Shown here: positions 1-6,821 of the stretch, one piece after another
Layout of the letters: each line of letters opens with the position of its first letter
Position numbering within the stretch: the first letter of the stretch is position 1
From: a bacterium
GTDB lineage: Bacteria > Actinomycetota > Acidimicrobiia > UBA5794 > ZC4RG35
Direction: 5' to 3'
NCBI GenBank assembly: GCA_028819835.1
Contig: JAPPKR010000182.1
Location: 1-8,165, forward strand
DNA: 8,165 nucleotides
Program-made: the position numbers and the translations under genes
The notes under the pieces: model-generated
Seen by the model: only the letters and a program-made list of their open reading frames with translations
Databases searched by the model: none
Told to the model about the DNA's origin: nothing

Positions 1-1
1 C

Positions 2-139
2 GCCGGTCACCAGGCCACCAAGGACGTACCGGACCAGATCAACGCCATGCTGCGGAGATTCATCCAACACGCCGACGCCATTTCGGCCGAGATGATCCGC
101 ACCGGCGGGGTGTTCCAATACACCTTCCCGCCCACTTGA
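2..139 (+). CDS. Alpha/beta hydrolase copy 1, C-terminal fragment (cut by window edge)
   Basis: This is the last 45 codons of a gene that starts left of the window; the readable frame begins at base 2 and ends at a TGA at 137-139. It opens with AGH, matching the catalytic-histidine motif of the full paralogs, and continues with the family tail: VPDQINAML, an amphipathic helix, then RTGGVFQYTFP. The ending PPT differs from the PE[DNK] of the other five copies, and ISAEM replaces IAAEM. The segment GHQATKDVPDQ is closest to copy 5 (GHRALQDVPDQ), hinting at the copy 2/5 subtype. The nucleophile and lid lie outside the window. The family assignment is firm by paralogy with the complete copies; the substrate is unknown. 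Confidence 0.9.
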   Translation, partial: AGHQATKDVPDQINAMLRRFIQHADAISAEMIRTGGVFQYTFPPT

Positions 140-195
140 AACCCCTTTGCACGATCGGCAGACCTCGACCCCCGAAGTGAGAAATCGCGAAAATC

Positions 196-212
196 GGAGC
201 CCCTTCGGGCCC
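196..212. other. GC hairpin, weak terminator-like element after copy 1
   Basis: GCCC (199-202) and GGGC (207-210) flank the loop CTTC, about 60 nt after the copy 1 stop. No T run follows on the + strand; read on the minus strand a T4 run follows. The core CCCCTTCGGGC and the nearby AAATCGC also occur in the stronger hairpin after copy 6 (7755-7785), so the two 3' flanks may be related. Its function as a terminator is uncertain. Confidence 0.35.
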
Positions 213-268
213 ACCCCCACCACCACCTTGCCATGGGTTGAACGCGCTTCGCCCAGTTCGGAGGCAAA

Positions 269-283
269 CCTTGTTGAACAAGG
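269..283. repeat. Perfect 7-bp inverted repeat with 1-nt centre
   Basis: CCTTGTT, a central G, then AACAAGG. The arms are perfect and the loop is too short for a stable RNA hairpin, so a dimeric DNA-binding protein site is more plausible than a terminator. It lies about 190 nt upstream of copy 2, and no similar dyad was seen upstream of the other copies. Confidence 0.4.
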
Positions 284-458
284 CGACTTGATCCCTCGAC
301 GCGGTCCGTGCGACGCCGGAACGAACCTTGCAGGTGTTTGGTTCGTATCAATATGAATGGCGGGTGGGACAACAGTCAACCCTACCGCCTCGATTTGTTT
401 CCCAACCTTCTGCGAGACCCGGTGGCGGTCCTGGGATCCCGGCCGGATCGGGACACCC

Positions 459-471
459 TAAGCTCGGTGGC
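459..471 (+). promoter_or_regulatory. Promoter-like -10 hexamer of copy 2 (leaderless geometry)
   Basis: TAAGCT (459-464) fits the actinobacterial -10 pattern TAnnnT, and exactly 7 nt (CGGTGGC) separate it from the ATG at 472. That would put the transcription start at or next to the A of ATG. The G-rich bases just before ATG are too close to act as a Shine-Dalgarno site. No clear -35 was found. The same spacing recurs at copies 3-6 and at the binding-protein gene. Confidence 0.6.
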
Positions 472-1314
472 ATGACTCAATGGATCACCACCTCCGACGG
501 GGTCCGCATCGCCTACGACGAAGTGGGCGCGGGCGACCCGGCAATCATCTTCATCCACGGCGCTTACGGCAAACGGGGAGGCTTCGGCTTCCAAGAGGAG
601 TACTTCTCCCCCAATCACCGCTGCATCCAGGTCGACCTACGAGGCCACGGCGACAGCGACAAGCCCGATGAGCCCTACACCATGGAACAACATGGCGACG
701 ACATGGGAGACCTCATCCGCCAACTGGGCCTGCACAAGCCCGTCATGGTCGGCCAGAGCGCGGGCGGACAGGTGGTGATCTCCACGGCCGCCCGCCATCC
801 CGAACTGGTGGGGGCCGTGGCCAGCCTCGATTCACCCAGCAACATCCCCGGATGGCACCAGGCCCATCACGGCCCCTACGCCCATTTGATGAACCAGCCG
901 GGCCCCGCTCTACGCGAGACGCTCTACAAGTTCCTGAAGGTCGCCTATCTGCCCACCGACGACCCCTCCCGGGTGGGCGCCATGCCCGACCGGCTCGCCG
1001 AAGTGTCCGAGGATCTGATCCTCAACACCTGGCGGGGAAAGATAGATTACGATCCCACATCCACCCTGCGAGCCGTGAAGTGTCCCTACCTGTACATAGA
1101 CTGCGGCCAGCCGGATCTCGACTTCGATTTGCTCCGGGAATTGTGCCCCCAGGTGGTGGTCGGCAAGACCGTTGGCTCGGGACACGCCGCCCTCCAGGAG
1201 GTGCCGGACCAGATCAACGCCATGCTCAACCGCTTCATCCAGCACGCCGACGCCATCGCCGCCGAGATGATCCGCACCGGCGGGGTGTTCCAATACACCT
1301 TTCCCGAGGACTGA
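472..1314 (+). CDS. Alpha/beta-fold hydrolase, copy 2 (280 aa)
   Basis: Predicted cytoplasmic hydrolase with a Ser-His-Asp-type active site and no signal peptide. The start at 472 is chosen because MT[EQ]WITT begins every paralog and a TAnnnT hexamer lies 7 nt upstream. Visible motifs are the oxyanion HG at 29-30, DLRGHGDSDKP around 55-64, nucleophile Ser96 in GQSAGG, SLDSPSNIPGW at 118-128, a lid/cap region of about 130-200, the acid region CGQPDLD (Asp215 at the canonical G+3 position) and His238 in GSGH. Two differences set it apart from the other full copies: SAGG instead of SMGG beside the nucleophile, and HGAY instead of HGGF at the oxyanion loop. The lid has one extra residue (NQPGPALRETL). 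Copy 5 is the closest in subtype features (GKTV, DDPSRVG). Esterase, lactonase, C-C hydrolase or similar activities all remain possible. Confidence 0.93.
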   Translation: MTQWITTSDGVRIAYDEVGAGDPAIIFIHGAYGKRGGFGFQEEYFSPNHRCIQVDLRGHGDSDKPDEPYTMEQHGDDMGDLIRQLGLHKPVMVGQSAGGQVVISTAARHPELVGAVASLDSPSNIPGWHQAHHGPYAHLMNQPGPALRETLYKFLKVAYLPTDDPSRVGAMPDRLAEVSEDLILNTWRGKIDYDPTSTLRAVKCPYLYIDCGQPDLDFDLLRELCPQVVVGKTVGSGHAALQEVPDQINAMLNRFIQHADAIAAEMIRTGGVFQYTFPED

Positions 1315-1320
1315 GGACGC

Positions 1321-1347
1321 GGGGCGGCCAACGTTTCGCTCGGCCCC
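1321..1347 (+). other. Possible hairpin after copy 2
   Basis: GGGGC (1321-1325) can pair with GCCCC (1343-1347) across a 17-nt loop, 6 nt after the copy 2 stop. There is no T run, so it is at most a weak or factor-dependent terminator. It is the clearest stem candidate in this 122-nt gap. Confidence 0.25.
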
Positions 1348-1423
1348 TCAATCAACCGTTTCTACACCCGTGTCGAGCACCGAGTAGCCGACGCGTCTTC
1401 GCCATCTTGGCCGACCTGACCTC

Positions 1424-1436
1424 TAAGCTCGGTGAG
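1424..1436 (+). promoter_or_regulatory. Promoter-like -10 hexamer of copy 3 (leaderless geometry)
   Basis: TAAGCT at 1424-1429 is followed by 7 nt (CGGTGAG) and the ATG at 1437. The stretch TAAGCTCGGTG is identical to that of copy 2, suggesting that promoter and gene were duplicated together. No obvious -35 sits at the usual distance. Confidence 0.6.
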
Positions 1437-2276
1437 ATGACTGAATGGATAACGACTTCCGACGGGGTCCGCATCGCCTATCACGAGGTGGGAGCGGGCG
1501 ACCCGGCCATCATCTTCATCCACGGCGGCTTCGGCGATCGGAGCGGGTTCGGCTTCCAGGAGGAGTACTTCTCCTCCAATCACCGCTGCATCTCGGTCGA
1601 CCTGCGGGGCCACGGCGAGAGCGACATACCGGACCAGATCTACACCATGGAACAGCACGGCGACGACGTGGCCGACCTCATCCGTCAACTGGGCCTGCAA
1701 AAGCCCGTCCTGGTCGGACAGAGCATGGGCGGACAGGTGATCATCTCGGCCGCCGCCCGCCATCCCGAGGTGGTCGGGGCGATCGCCAGCCTGGACTCGC
1801 CCAGCAACATCCCCGGATGGCACGCCTACCATCACGGACCCTTCGACCACCTGATGCAAGAGGGCCAGGACATCCGCAAGGCGCTGGAGCTTTTCTTGAG
1901 CGCCGCTCACCTGCCCACCGACGACCCGAACCGCGCCAAGAACACATCCGAACGGCTGGCCCGTCTCGGCGACAGGAGGATCCTCAACGGCTGGAGGGGA
2001 ATGATGGCCTTCGACGCCGGGCCGGTGCTGGCCGGGGTGAAGTGCCCATATCTCTATGTCGACTGCGGCCAGCCCCGCCTCGATCTGGACCTGCTCCGGG
2101 AACTGTGTCCCCAGGTGGTGATCGGCAAGCCGGTCGGTGCAGGGCATGGAGCCCTCCGGGTGGCGCCGGACCAGATCAACGCCATGCTCAACCGCTTCAT
2201 CCAGCACGCCGACGCCATCGCCGCCGAGATGATCCGCACCGGCGGAGTGTTCCAATACACCTTCCCCGAGAACTGA
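1437..2276 (+). CDS. Alpha/beta-fold hydrolase, copy 3 (279 aa)
   Basis: Complete paralog starting MTEWITTSDG at the ATG 7 nt after the TAAGCT hexamer. The frame is open far upstream (to about 852), but that part is a shadow of copy 2 in another frame. HG 29-30 with HGGFG, RGHGESD near 57-63, Ser96 in GQSMGG, Asp120 in SLDSPSNIPGW, lid about 128-200, and His237 in GAGH are all present. The canonical acid position after strand 7 is Arg214 (GQPRLDLD), so the acid must be another residue: Asp216, Asp218, Asp209 and Asp120 are conserved candidates. It belongs with copies 4 and 6 (GKPVGAGH, NRAK-type lid motif). Its last 45 codons are nearly identical at the DNA level to those of copy 2. Substrate unknown. 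Confidence 0.93.
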   Translation: MTEWITTSDGVRIAYHEVGAGDPAIIFIHGGFGDRSGFGFQEEYFSSNHRCISVDLRGHGESDIPDQIYTMEQHGDDVADLIRQLGLQKPVLVGQSMGGQVIISAAARHPEVVGAIASLDSPSNIPGWHAYHHGPFDHLMQEGQDIRKALELFLSAAHLPTDDPNRAKNTSERLARLGDRRILNGWRGMMAFDAGPVLAGVKCPYLYVDCGQPRLDLDLLRELCPQVVIGKPVGAGHGALRVAPDQINAMLNRFIQHADAIAAEMIRTGGVFQYTFPEN

Positions 2277-2283
2277 GGGCCCC

Positions 2284-2293
2284 CGGCTAGCCG
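2284..2293. repeat. 10-bp palindrome CGGCTAGCCG after copy 3
   Basis: A perfect palindrome 8 nt after the copy 3 stop codon, in the 83-nt gap before copy 4. It has no spacer and no T run, so it is not an intrinsic terminator. Function unknown; chance is possible. Confidence 0.25.
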
Positions 2294-2346
2294 CACATCC
2301 GCCGACGGACAGTCAGCTTGGCCCTGAGCCACGCCGACTCGTCAAG

Positions 2347-2359
2347 TAGGCTGTGGCAC
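2347..2359 (+). promoter_or_regulatory. Promoter-like -10 hexamer of copy 4 (leaderless geometry)
   Basis: TAGGCT at 2347-2352, then 7 nt (GTGGCAC), then the ATG at 2360. This supports 2360 over the in-frame TTG at 2318, which would lie upstream of the hexamer and add 14 residues absent from all paralogs. Confidence 0.55.
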
Positions 2360-3196
2360 ATGACTGAATGGATCACTACTTCTGACGGCATCCGCATCGC
2401 ATACGACGAGGTGGGCGCCGGCGACCCGGCAATCATCTTCGTTCACGGCGGTTTCGGAGGGCGGGGCGGCTTCGACCTCCAGGAGGAGTACTTTTCCGCC
2501 AATCACCGCTGCATCCAGGTCGACCTGCGCGGCCACGGCGAAAGCGACAAACCGGAAACTTGGACCATGGCAAACCACGGCGACGACATGGGTGAACTCA
2601 TCCGCCAACTGGGCCTGCACAAGCCCGTACTGGTGGGCCAGAGCATGGGAGGACAGGTGGTAATCTCCACCGCCGCCCAACATCCCGACCTGGTGGGAGC
2701 GATCGCCAGCCTGGACTCGCCCAGCAACGTGCCCGGCTGGACCGCCCGCGTTCACGGTCCCTACGATCACCTGATACAGAGAGACCAAGACTTCCGGGGG
2801 GCTCTGGAACAGTTTCTCAGCGCCTCCCACCTGCCCACCGATAACCCGAACCGCGCCAAGGAGACCGCGGAGTTCCTGGCTGGTCTTGACGACAATGTGA
2901 TCCTCAACGACTGGCACGGGATGAGCGACTTCGATCCCGCGTCGGTGCTGGCCGGGGTTAAGTGCCCCTACCTGTATGTCGACTGCGGCCAGCCGTACAT
3001 CGACCTGGACGTGGTCCGGGAACTGTGCCCCCAGGTGGTGATCGGCAAGCCGGTCGGCGCCGGGCACAGCGCTCTCCGGGTGGTGCCGGACCAGATCAAC
3101 GCCATGCTCAACCGCTTCATCCGACACGCCGACGCCATCGCAGCCGAGATGGTCCGCACCGGCGGAGTGTTCCAGTACACCTTCCCCGAGGACTGA
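2360..3196 (+). CDS. Alpha/beta-fold hydrolase, copy 4 (278 aa)
   Basis: Complete paralog with HG 29-30, RGHGESDKP, nucleophile Ser95 in GQSMGG, Asp119 in SLDSPSNVPGW, and His236 in GAGH. It is one residue shorter than copies 3, 5 and 6 because the loop after DKP reads ETWTMANHG where others read a form of DELYTMEQHG, so numbering shifts by one. The canonical acid position is Tyr213 (GQPYIDLD); Asp215 and Asp217 are the nearby conserved carboxylates. The lid is the most divergent of the set near the SPSN segment (TARVHGPYDHLIQ). The tail is mosaic: MLNRFI matches copies 2 and 3, while the following AAEMVRTGG stretch matches copies 5 and 6 at the DNA level. Family assignment firm; substrate unknown. 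Confidence 0.93.
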   Translation: MTEWITTSDGIRIAYDEVGAGDPAIIFVHGGFGGRGGFDLQEEYFSANHRCIQVDLRGHGESDKPETWTMANHGDDMGELIRQLGLHKPVLVGQSMGGQVVISTAAQHPDLVGAIASLDSPSNVPGWTARVHGPYDHLIQRDQDFRGALEQFLSASHLPTDNPNRAKETAEFLAGLDDNVILNDWHGMSDFDPASVLAGVKCPYLYVDCGQPYIDLDVVRELCPQVVIGKPVGAGHSALRVVPDQINAMLNRFIRHADAIAAEMVRTGGVFQYTFPED

Positions 3197-3236
3197 GGGC
3201 CGTCCCCGGCATCGGGTTAGAACAGTGACCCCATCT

Positions 3237-3273
3237 TTGAACCGGCGGTCCATCGAGAACCAGGCTGGCTGCA
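3237..3273 (+). promoter_or_regulatory. Promoter-like element of copy 5 (-35/-10, leaderless geometry)
   Basis: TTGAAC (3237-3242), an 18-nt spacer, CAGGCT (3261-3266), 7 nt (GGCTGCA), then ATG at 3274. The -10 deviates from TAnnnT at its first base, but this copy has the most recognisable -35 of the set. It implies transcription independent of copy 4, which ends 77 nt upstream. Confidence 0.55.
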
Positions 3274-4113
3274 ATGACTGAATGGATCACCACCTCCGAC
3301 GGCATCCGCATCGCCTACCACCAGGTGGGCGCCGGCGACCCGGCCATCATCTTCATCCACGGCGGGTTCGGCAACCGGGGAGGGTTCGGCATTCAAGAGG
3401 AGTACTTCTCCCCCAACCACCGATGCATCGCGGTCGACATGCGGGGCCGCGGCGACAGCGACAAACCCGATGAGCTCTACACGATGGAACGACATGGCGA
3501 CGACGTGGCCGAACTCATCCGGCACCTCGGCCTGAACCGGCCCGTGCTGGTGGGCCAGAGCATGGGAGGACAGGTGGTGATCTCCACCGCCGCCCGCCAC
3601 CCCGAACTGGTGGGAGCCATCGTCAGCCTCGACTCGCCCAGCAACATCCCCGGATGGCACAAGGCCCATCACGGACCCTTCGATCACCTGATGCAAAAAG
3701 GTCTCCCCTTTCGGGAGACGCTGCAAGGGTTTCTCCGCGCCTCCTACCTGCCCACCGACGACCCCTCCCGGGTGGGGAACATGGCCGCCCGCTTCGCGAA
3801 GGTCCCCGACCATGTGATCCTGAACGGCTGGCACGGGATGAGCGCCTTCGATCCCGGGCCGATATTGGCCGGGGTGAAGTGCCCCTACCTGTACGTCGAC
3901 TGCGGCCAGCCGGATCTCGACCTGGACCTGCTCCGTGAGTTGTGCCCCCAAGTGGTCGTCGGCAAAACGGTGGGTGCGGGACACCGGGCCCTCCAGGACG
4001 TGCCGGACCAGGTCAACGCCATGCTACGGCGCTTCATCGAACACGCCGACGCAATCGCAGCCGAGATGGTCCGCACCGGCGGAGTGTTCCGATACACCTT
4101 CCCGGAAAACTGA
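3274..4113 (+). CDS. Alpha/beta-fold hydrolase, copy 5 (279 aa)
   Basis: Complete paralog: HG 29-30 (HGGFGNRGGF), Ser96 in GQSMGG, Asp120 in SLDSPSNIPGW, lid about 128-200 (GLPFRETL at 143-150), Asp214 in GQPDLDLD at the canonical acid position, and His237 in GAGH. It has the same subtype marks as copy 2 (GKTV, DDPSRVG, canonical Asp). RGRGDSD replaces the RGHG[DE]SD of the others, a His-to-Arg change at residue 59 near strand 4. Four cysteines (51, 203, 210, 224) are conserved across the complete copies. The gene ends 34 nt from the oppositely oriented permease gene. The tail (LRRFIEHADAIAAEMVRTGG) is nearly identical to copy 6, although copy 6 is of the other subtype. Confidence 0.93.
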   Translation: MTEWITTSDGIRIAYHQVGAGDPAIIFIHGGFGNRGGFGIQEEYFSPNHRCIAVDMRGRGDSDKPDELYTMERHGDDVAELIRHLGLNRPVLVGQSMGGQVVISTAARHPELVGAIVSLDSPSNIPGWHKAHHGPFDHLMQKGLPFRETLQGFLRASYLPTDDPSRVGNMAARFAKVPDHVILNGWHGMSAFDPGPILAGVKCPYLYVDCGQPDLDLDLLRELCPQVVVGKTVGAGHRALQDVPDQVNAMLRRFIEHADAIAAEMVRTGGVFRYTFPEN

Positions 4114-4147
4114 GCACCAACCCCCCACGGGCGCAGAAGGCGCGATC

Positions 4148-5044
4148 TCAACCCACGAGGGACATCATCACGCCGACCATTATCAGCCCCACCCCGGCCC
4201 ACTGAAGTCGGTGGAGTCGTTCCTTGAAGAAGATCACCCCGCCGATGACGGACAGCACCTTGCCGCTTTGGGAGATGATTGCGATCAGCCACGCCGGGGC
4301 GTAGGCCAATCCGTATCCGAATGATATGAAAGAAACGCCGTCGATCAGTCCCACCAGGCCCAAGAGCCATCCCGTCCTCCAGGTGATCCTCACCTGGTCC
4401 TGAGGGTCGTCTCGTCCTAGCCGACGCCGCAACCCCAGCCGGGAGAAAACCACCAGCACCAACAGGACGAAGGCCACGGTGAAGACCCGCTGGGTGATGA
4501 CGGTCAGGCTGGAGTCGACGCCGTCCCTGATGGGGATCTTCAGGCCGGCGTTGGACAGCGAACCCACGAAAACGCCAATTAGGGCGAAGACCGGTCCCCA
4601 GGTGACCAGTCGAATTCTGGTCCCGTGTTCGAACACCAGCGATACCAGTACTGCTCCCAGCACGGCGATCGGTATTCCTGCCCACTGCACGGCGCCGGGC
4701 CTCTCCCCCAGCAGCCAGAAGGAGTAGACCACCGTCATGGCGGTCCCCAGCGAGCCGACCGGCGTCACCACTGAAATCGGGCCCAGTCGGAGGGCCATGT
4801 AGGAGCCCAGGAACGAGGCGCCGACGCAGGTGCCCAGAAAAGTCAGGAGGATCAGGTGGTCGGTGGTCATCTCGATCGGCACGTCGATGAGGATTGCCCA
4901 GGCGACCATCACCAACAGGGCAACCGTCAGCGTGACGGCAGCAGAGCGCAACACGCCGAAGCGCCGCGCCACCACAGCCGTGAGCAGACGGTTGATCCCC
5001 AGCGTCACCGCGGTGACAAACCCGAAGATGATGCCGGTCAACAC
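4148..5044 (-). CDS. EamA/DMT-family permease (10 TM helices)
   Basis: A 298-residue membrane protein of the drug/metabolite transporter superfamily. Two tandem EamA domains of about five helices each are visible, roughly 1-137 and 150-297. Each ends with the characteristic pattern: a YMALRLGPISVVTPVGSLG helix then LLGERPGAVQWAGIPI; and YGLAYAPAWLIAIISQSGK then FFKERLHRLQWAGVGL. Length is typical of the family. Members export or import small metabolites such as amino acids, purines or drugs; the substrate cannot be told. The start is GTG at 5044 (an in-frame TGA lies two codons upstream) or TTG at 5041, with an AGGGG stretch close by. It follows the solute-binding protein by 52 nt on the same strand, so co-transcription is likely, although EamA proteins do not normally use binding proteins. 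It converges on hydrolase copy 5. Confidence 0.88.
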   Translation of the reverse strand: MLTGIIFGFVTAVTLGINRLLTAVVARRFGVLRSAAVTLTVALLVMVAWAILIDVPIEMTTDHLILLTFLGTCVGASFLGSYMALRLGPISVVTPVGSLGTAMTVVYSFWLLGERPGAVQWAGIPIAVLGAVLVSLVFEHGTRIRLVTWGPVFALIGVFVGSLSNAGLKIPIRDGVDSSLTVITQRVFTVAFVLLVLVVFSRLGLRRRLGRDDPQDQVRITWRTGWLLGLVGLIDGVSFISFGYGLAYAPAWLIAIISQSGKVLSVIGGVIFFKERLHRLQWAGVGLIMVGVMMSLVG

Positions 5045-5096
5045 CCCTCAAACAACCTCACGCCTCTATTGCTGGCAGCCAATCGCAACCAGAGAA

Positions 5097-6773
5097 CTAC
5101 CCGGATAGGGCAGCCTCCAAGAAGCGGAGAGCGTCGTAGAAGTTATAGATGTCATAGTGGTGCTGGGCCTGGGCGATCAAATCAACCTGGCCGGCGGACA
5201 GGTCCATTCCCGAAGCGCTCTCGAACAATGCGTCGGCGCGGGCCTCGAATTCCTTCATCTCGTAGTAGAGGTCCTGGGCCAGCAGGAACTCTTTTAGCCC
5301 GGTTTGCGTCTCATAGTCCCCGGCCAACACCCCCCTGACCTTGAGCCTTTCGATCTGGGTGGCGTACACGATCTCGGGGTGGTAGCTCGGCAGGTCCAAG
5401 TCCCATAGGGCTTCCTGCTCCTCCCAACTGAAAGAGGGGTCGATCTGCTCCCAGATAGTCCCGATGTCCTCGGGCTCCAGGCTCAACCGGCGATAGTTGT
5501 TGATGAGATTGGCCTCGATCTCCCAACCCTGGTGCTGGGTCTCGGGATCATCGAGGAACTCGAAGGTGCGATAGGCGGCCGAGAGAACCCGGTAGACCAG
5601 GTCCTTGTTGTTGTTGACCCATTCGCGGTTGGCCAACAGGCCGATACCGCCCACGGTGGAGTTGGCGATCGCCGTTTGCTGGGAGAACGGATCGTTCTCG
5701 ATCATCATCCCGAAGTTGATCAGCGGATCCCAGCCGTTGCGCATCATCTGCACCAGGATCGGGGCGCTAAAGGGCACGGCGTACTCGATCCGGCCCGGAA
5801 CAGCCGAAAACTCCACGATCGCGGAGTCATTGACGTATTGAGGATTGGCGTAGTTACGCCAGTCGTTGGTCGTTATCCGAATCGGCTGAACGTTGCCGTC
5901 ATCATCCAGGAGGGGCTCGCCGTCACGGTCCAGCAACACCAGGGGGTTGCCTTCCCCGTCCAGGGCGGGAATGTCCTGCTGATAAGTCTTCCACCACTCA
6001 TCCAGATGGGCGAAGAACGCATCCAGGTACTGAGCCTGGTCTATGCTGCCGGGCGAAATGTAGATGTCCGCGCCAACCAACTGCTGCACGGCCGCCTGGG
6101 CGGCCTCGGGGAAGGCCAATCCCTCCTCCATGAACTCCGGCACGGTCTTGGACGGGCTGTCAGGCGCCACCAGGACGGCATAGCCGACATACATGTCCGC
6201 CAGGAGAATGGGCGGAGTCTCCTGAGCAAAGGTCTCCAACGACCCGAACAACCCCGGCACCCAACCGAGGGCCACGTTGCCCTCTCCGCTCCGCAACCAG
6301 GCAATCGCCTCGGCGCCGGAGATGAAAAGGTAAGTGGGCGTGCTGGGAACGATGGTGATGTTCAAGTCATCCCACCATCCCAACTCCAGGGGAATGTTCC
6401 AAAAGGCCGTATCCGCGCAACAGGCGTTGAAGCCCATGGCAACCTCGGCTTCCCGGATCTCGGGGGCCTCCACCATCAACGCTTCATCCTTTGATGGCCG
6501 GGTCTCGTCGGCGGTTGGTGCAGTCTCCTCAGCATCAGCTTCGGGCACGGCTGCACCCTCCTCTTGTGGGGCAGTCTCAGCCTCGGCGACAACAGCAGCA
6601 GTTCCCGGCGCTTCGTCACCATCGTCGCAACCCGCAACCAACAACGCCATGGTGATAACCAGAGCAAAAGGTGGTATTGACTTCCTCGTTTGCGTCTTCC
6701 TTCCGCTCGATCGCCCGTCTGCCGACGGCTGTCGACCAGGGCAGTTGAGATCGGCAAACCAGCCGACCCGCAC
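5097..6773 (-). CDS. ABC-type solute-binding lipoprotein, NMT1/SsuA-like
   Basis: A 558-residue secreted lipoprotein if started at GTG 6773. This start is chosen because TATATT lies exactly 7 nt upstream; an in-frame GTG at 6815 would lie upstream of that hexamer. A basic stretch (GRKTQTRK, 24-31), a hydrophobic segment (33-47) and the lipobox LVAG-Cys49 indicate lipidation. The n-region before the signal core is unusually long. An acidic Ala/Glu/Pro/Thr linker spans about 50-110. The receptor domain begins near 111 (VAMGFNACCADTAFW, then LELGWWDD), the layout of NMT1-like periplasmic receptors for nitrate, sulfonates or pyrimidine precursors. An Asp/Gly-rich stretch near 269-295 (LDRDGEPLLDDDGN) resembles a calcium-loop or beta-hairpin insert. 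The C-terminal 80 residues are predicted helical. It is longer than usual (about 320-400), and no ABC permease or ATPase gene is in the window. The ligand is unknown. Confidence 0.82.
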   Translation of the reverse strand: MRVGWFADLNCPGRQPSADGRSSGRKTQTRKSIPPFALVITMALLVAGCDDGDEAPGTAAVVAEAETAPQEEGAAVPEADAEETAPTADETRPSKDEALMVEAPEIREAEVAMGFNACCADTAFWNIPLELGWWDDLNITIVPSTPTYLFISGAEAIAWLRSGEGNVALGWVPGLFGSLETFAQETPPILLADMYVGYAVLVAPDSPSKTVPEFMEEGLAFPEAAQAAVQQLVGADIYISPGSIDQAQYLDAFFAHLDEWWKTYQQDIPALDGEGNPLVLLDRDGEPLLDDDGNVQPIRITTNDWRNYANPQYVNDSAIVEFSAVPGRIEYAVPFSAPILVQMMRNGWDPLINFGMMIENDPFSQQTAIANSTVGGIGLLANREWVNNNKDLVYRVLSAAYRTFEFLDDPETQHQGWEIEANLINNYRRLSLEPEDIGTIWEQIDPSFSWEEQEALWDLDLPSYHPEIVYATQIERLKVRGVLAGDYETQTGLKEFLLAQDLYYEMKEFEARADALFESASGMDLSAGQVDLIAQAQHHYDIYNFYDALRFLEAALSG

Positions 6774-6810
6774 CGTCCGAAATATACCCAAGCCGTTACC
6801 TGGGTGTCGT
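6774..6810 (-). promoter_or_regulatory. Promoter-like element of the solute-binding protein gene (minus strand)
   Basis: On the minus strand ACGACA (plus 6805-6810), an 18-nt spacer, TATATT (plus 6781-6786), 7 nt (TCGGACG), then GTG at 6773. The spacing to the start codon equals that of the hydrolase genes although this gene is unrelated to them, which supports a shared leaderless promoter design. The -35 assignment is weak and overlaps the left half of the dyad at 6799-6821. Confidence 0.5.
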
Positions 6811-6821
6811 TGCACCCCAGG
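6799..6821. promoter_or_regulatory. Inverted repeat between divergent promoters, candidate operator
   Basis: Left arm CCTGGGTG (6799-6806), 6-nt centre TCGTTG (6807-6812), right arm CACCCCAGG (6813-6821). The arms match except for one extra C, and TT/AA just outside can extend them. It lies upstream of both proposed transcription starts (6773 and 6848) and covers both putative -35 regions, so it should act as DNA rather than as an RNA hairpin. A dimeric regulator bound here could control both genes. No regulator gene is visible in the window. Confidence 0.5.

Larger units (their letters stand above)
140..471. other. 332-nt intergenic region between hydrolase copies 1 and 2
   Basis: No convincing gene is present. 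The frame of copy 2 stays open back to a TTG at 328, but the upstream 48 codons have no counterpart in the paralogs and are read as non-coding. The region holds a small GC hairpin (196-212), a C/CCA-rich run (about 209-227), a perfect dyad (269-283), an AT-richer patch near 345-358, an 8-bp palindrome GGGATCCC (433-440) and the promoter-like hexamer of copy 2. It is much longer than the 77-122 nt gaps between the next copies. Confidence 0.7.

Noticed and set aside
328..471. N-terminal extension of copy 2 from TTG 328
   Set aside because: The 48 extra residues have no match in the other copies, and the promoter-like hexamer at 459-464 would fall inside the gene.
472..1314. Haloalkane dehalogenase or haloperoxidase identity for the hydrolases
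   Set aside because: The nucleophile is Ser in GQS[MA]GG rather than Asp, and no motif specific to haloperoxidases was recognised. Only the fold-level assignment is supported.
852..1436. Long upstream open frame in phase with copy 3
   Set aside because: It overlaps copy 2 in another frame and its translation is Arg/Pro-rich shadow sequence; the family start at 1437 is clear.
1362..2255. Long minus-strand frames opposite the hydrolases (also 2342-3274, 3217-3984, 3885-5051)
   Set aside because: They mirror the codon pattern of the + strand genes and repeat opposite each paralog; no recognisable domains.
2318..2359. TTG start giving copy 4 14 extra residues
   Set aside because: The extension is absent from the paralogs and lies upstream of the TAGGCT hexamer.
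5532..6494. 320-codon + strand frame opposite the binding protein
   Set aside because: Antisense shadow of a well-supported lipoprotein gene; His/Arg/Gln-rich with no recognisable domain.
6774..6815. GTG 6815 as start of the binding protein
   Set aside because: It lies inside the inverted repeat and upstream of TATATT, and would lengthen an already long pre-signal region. It cannot be fully excluded.
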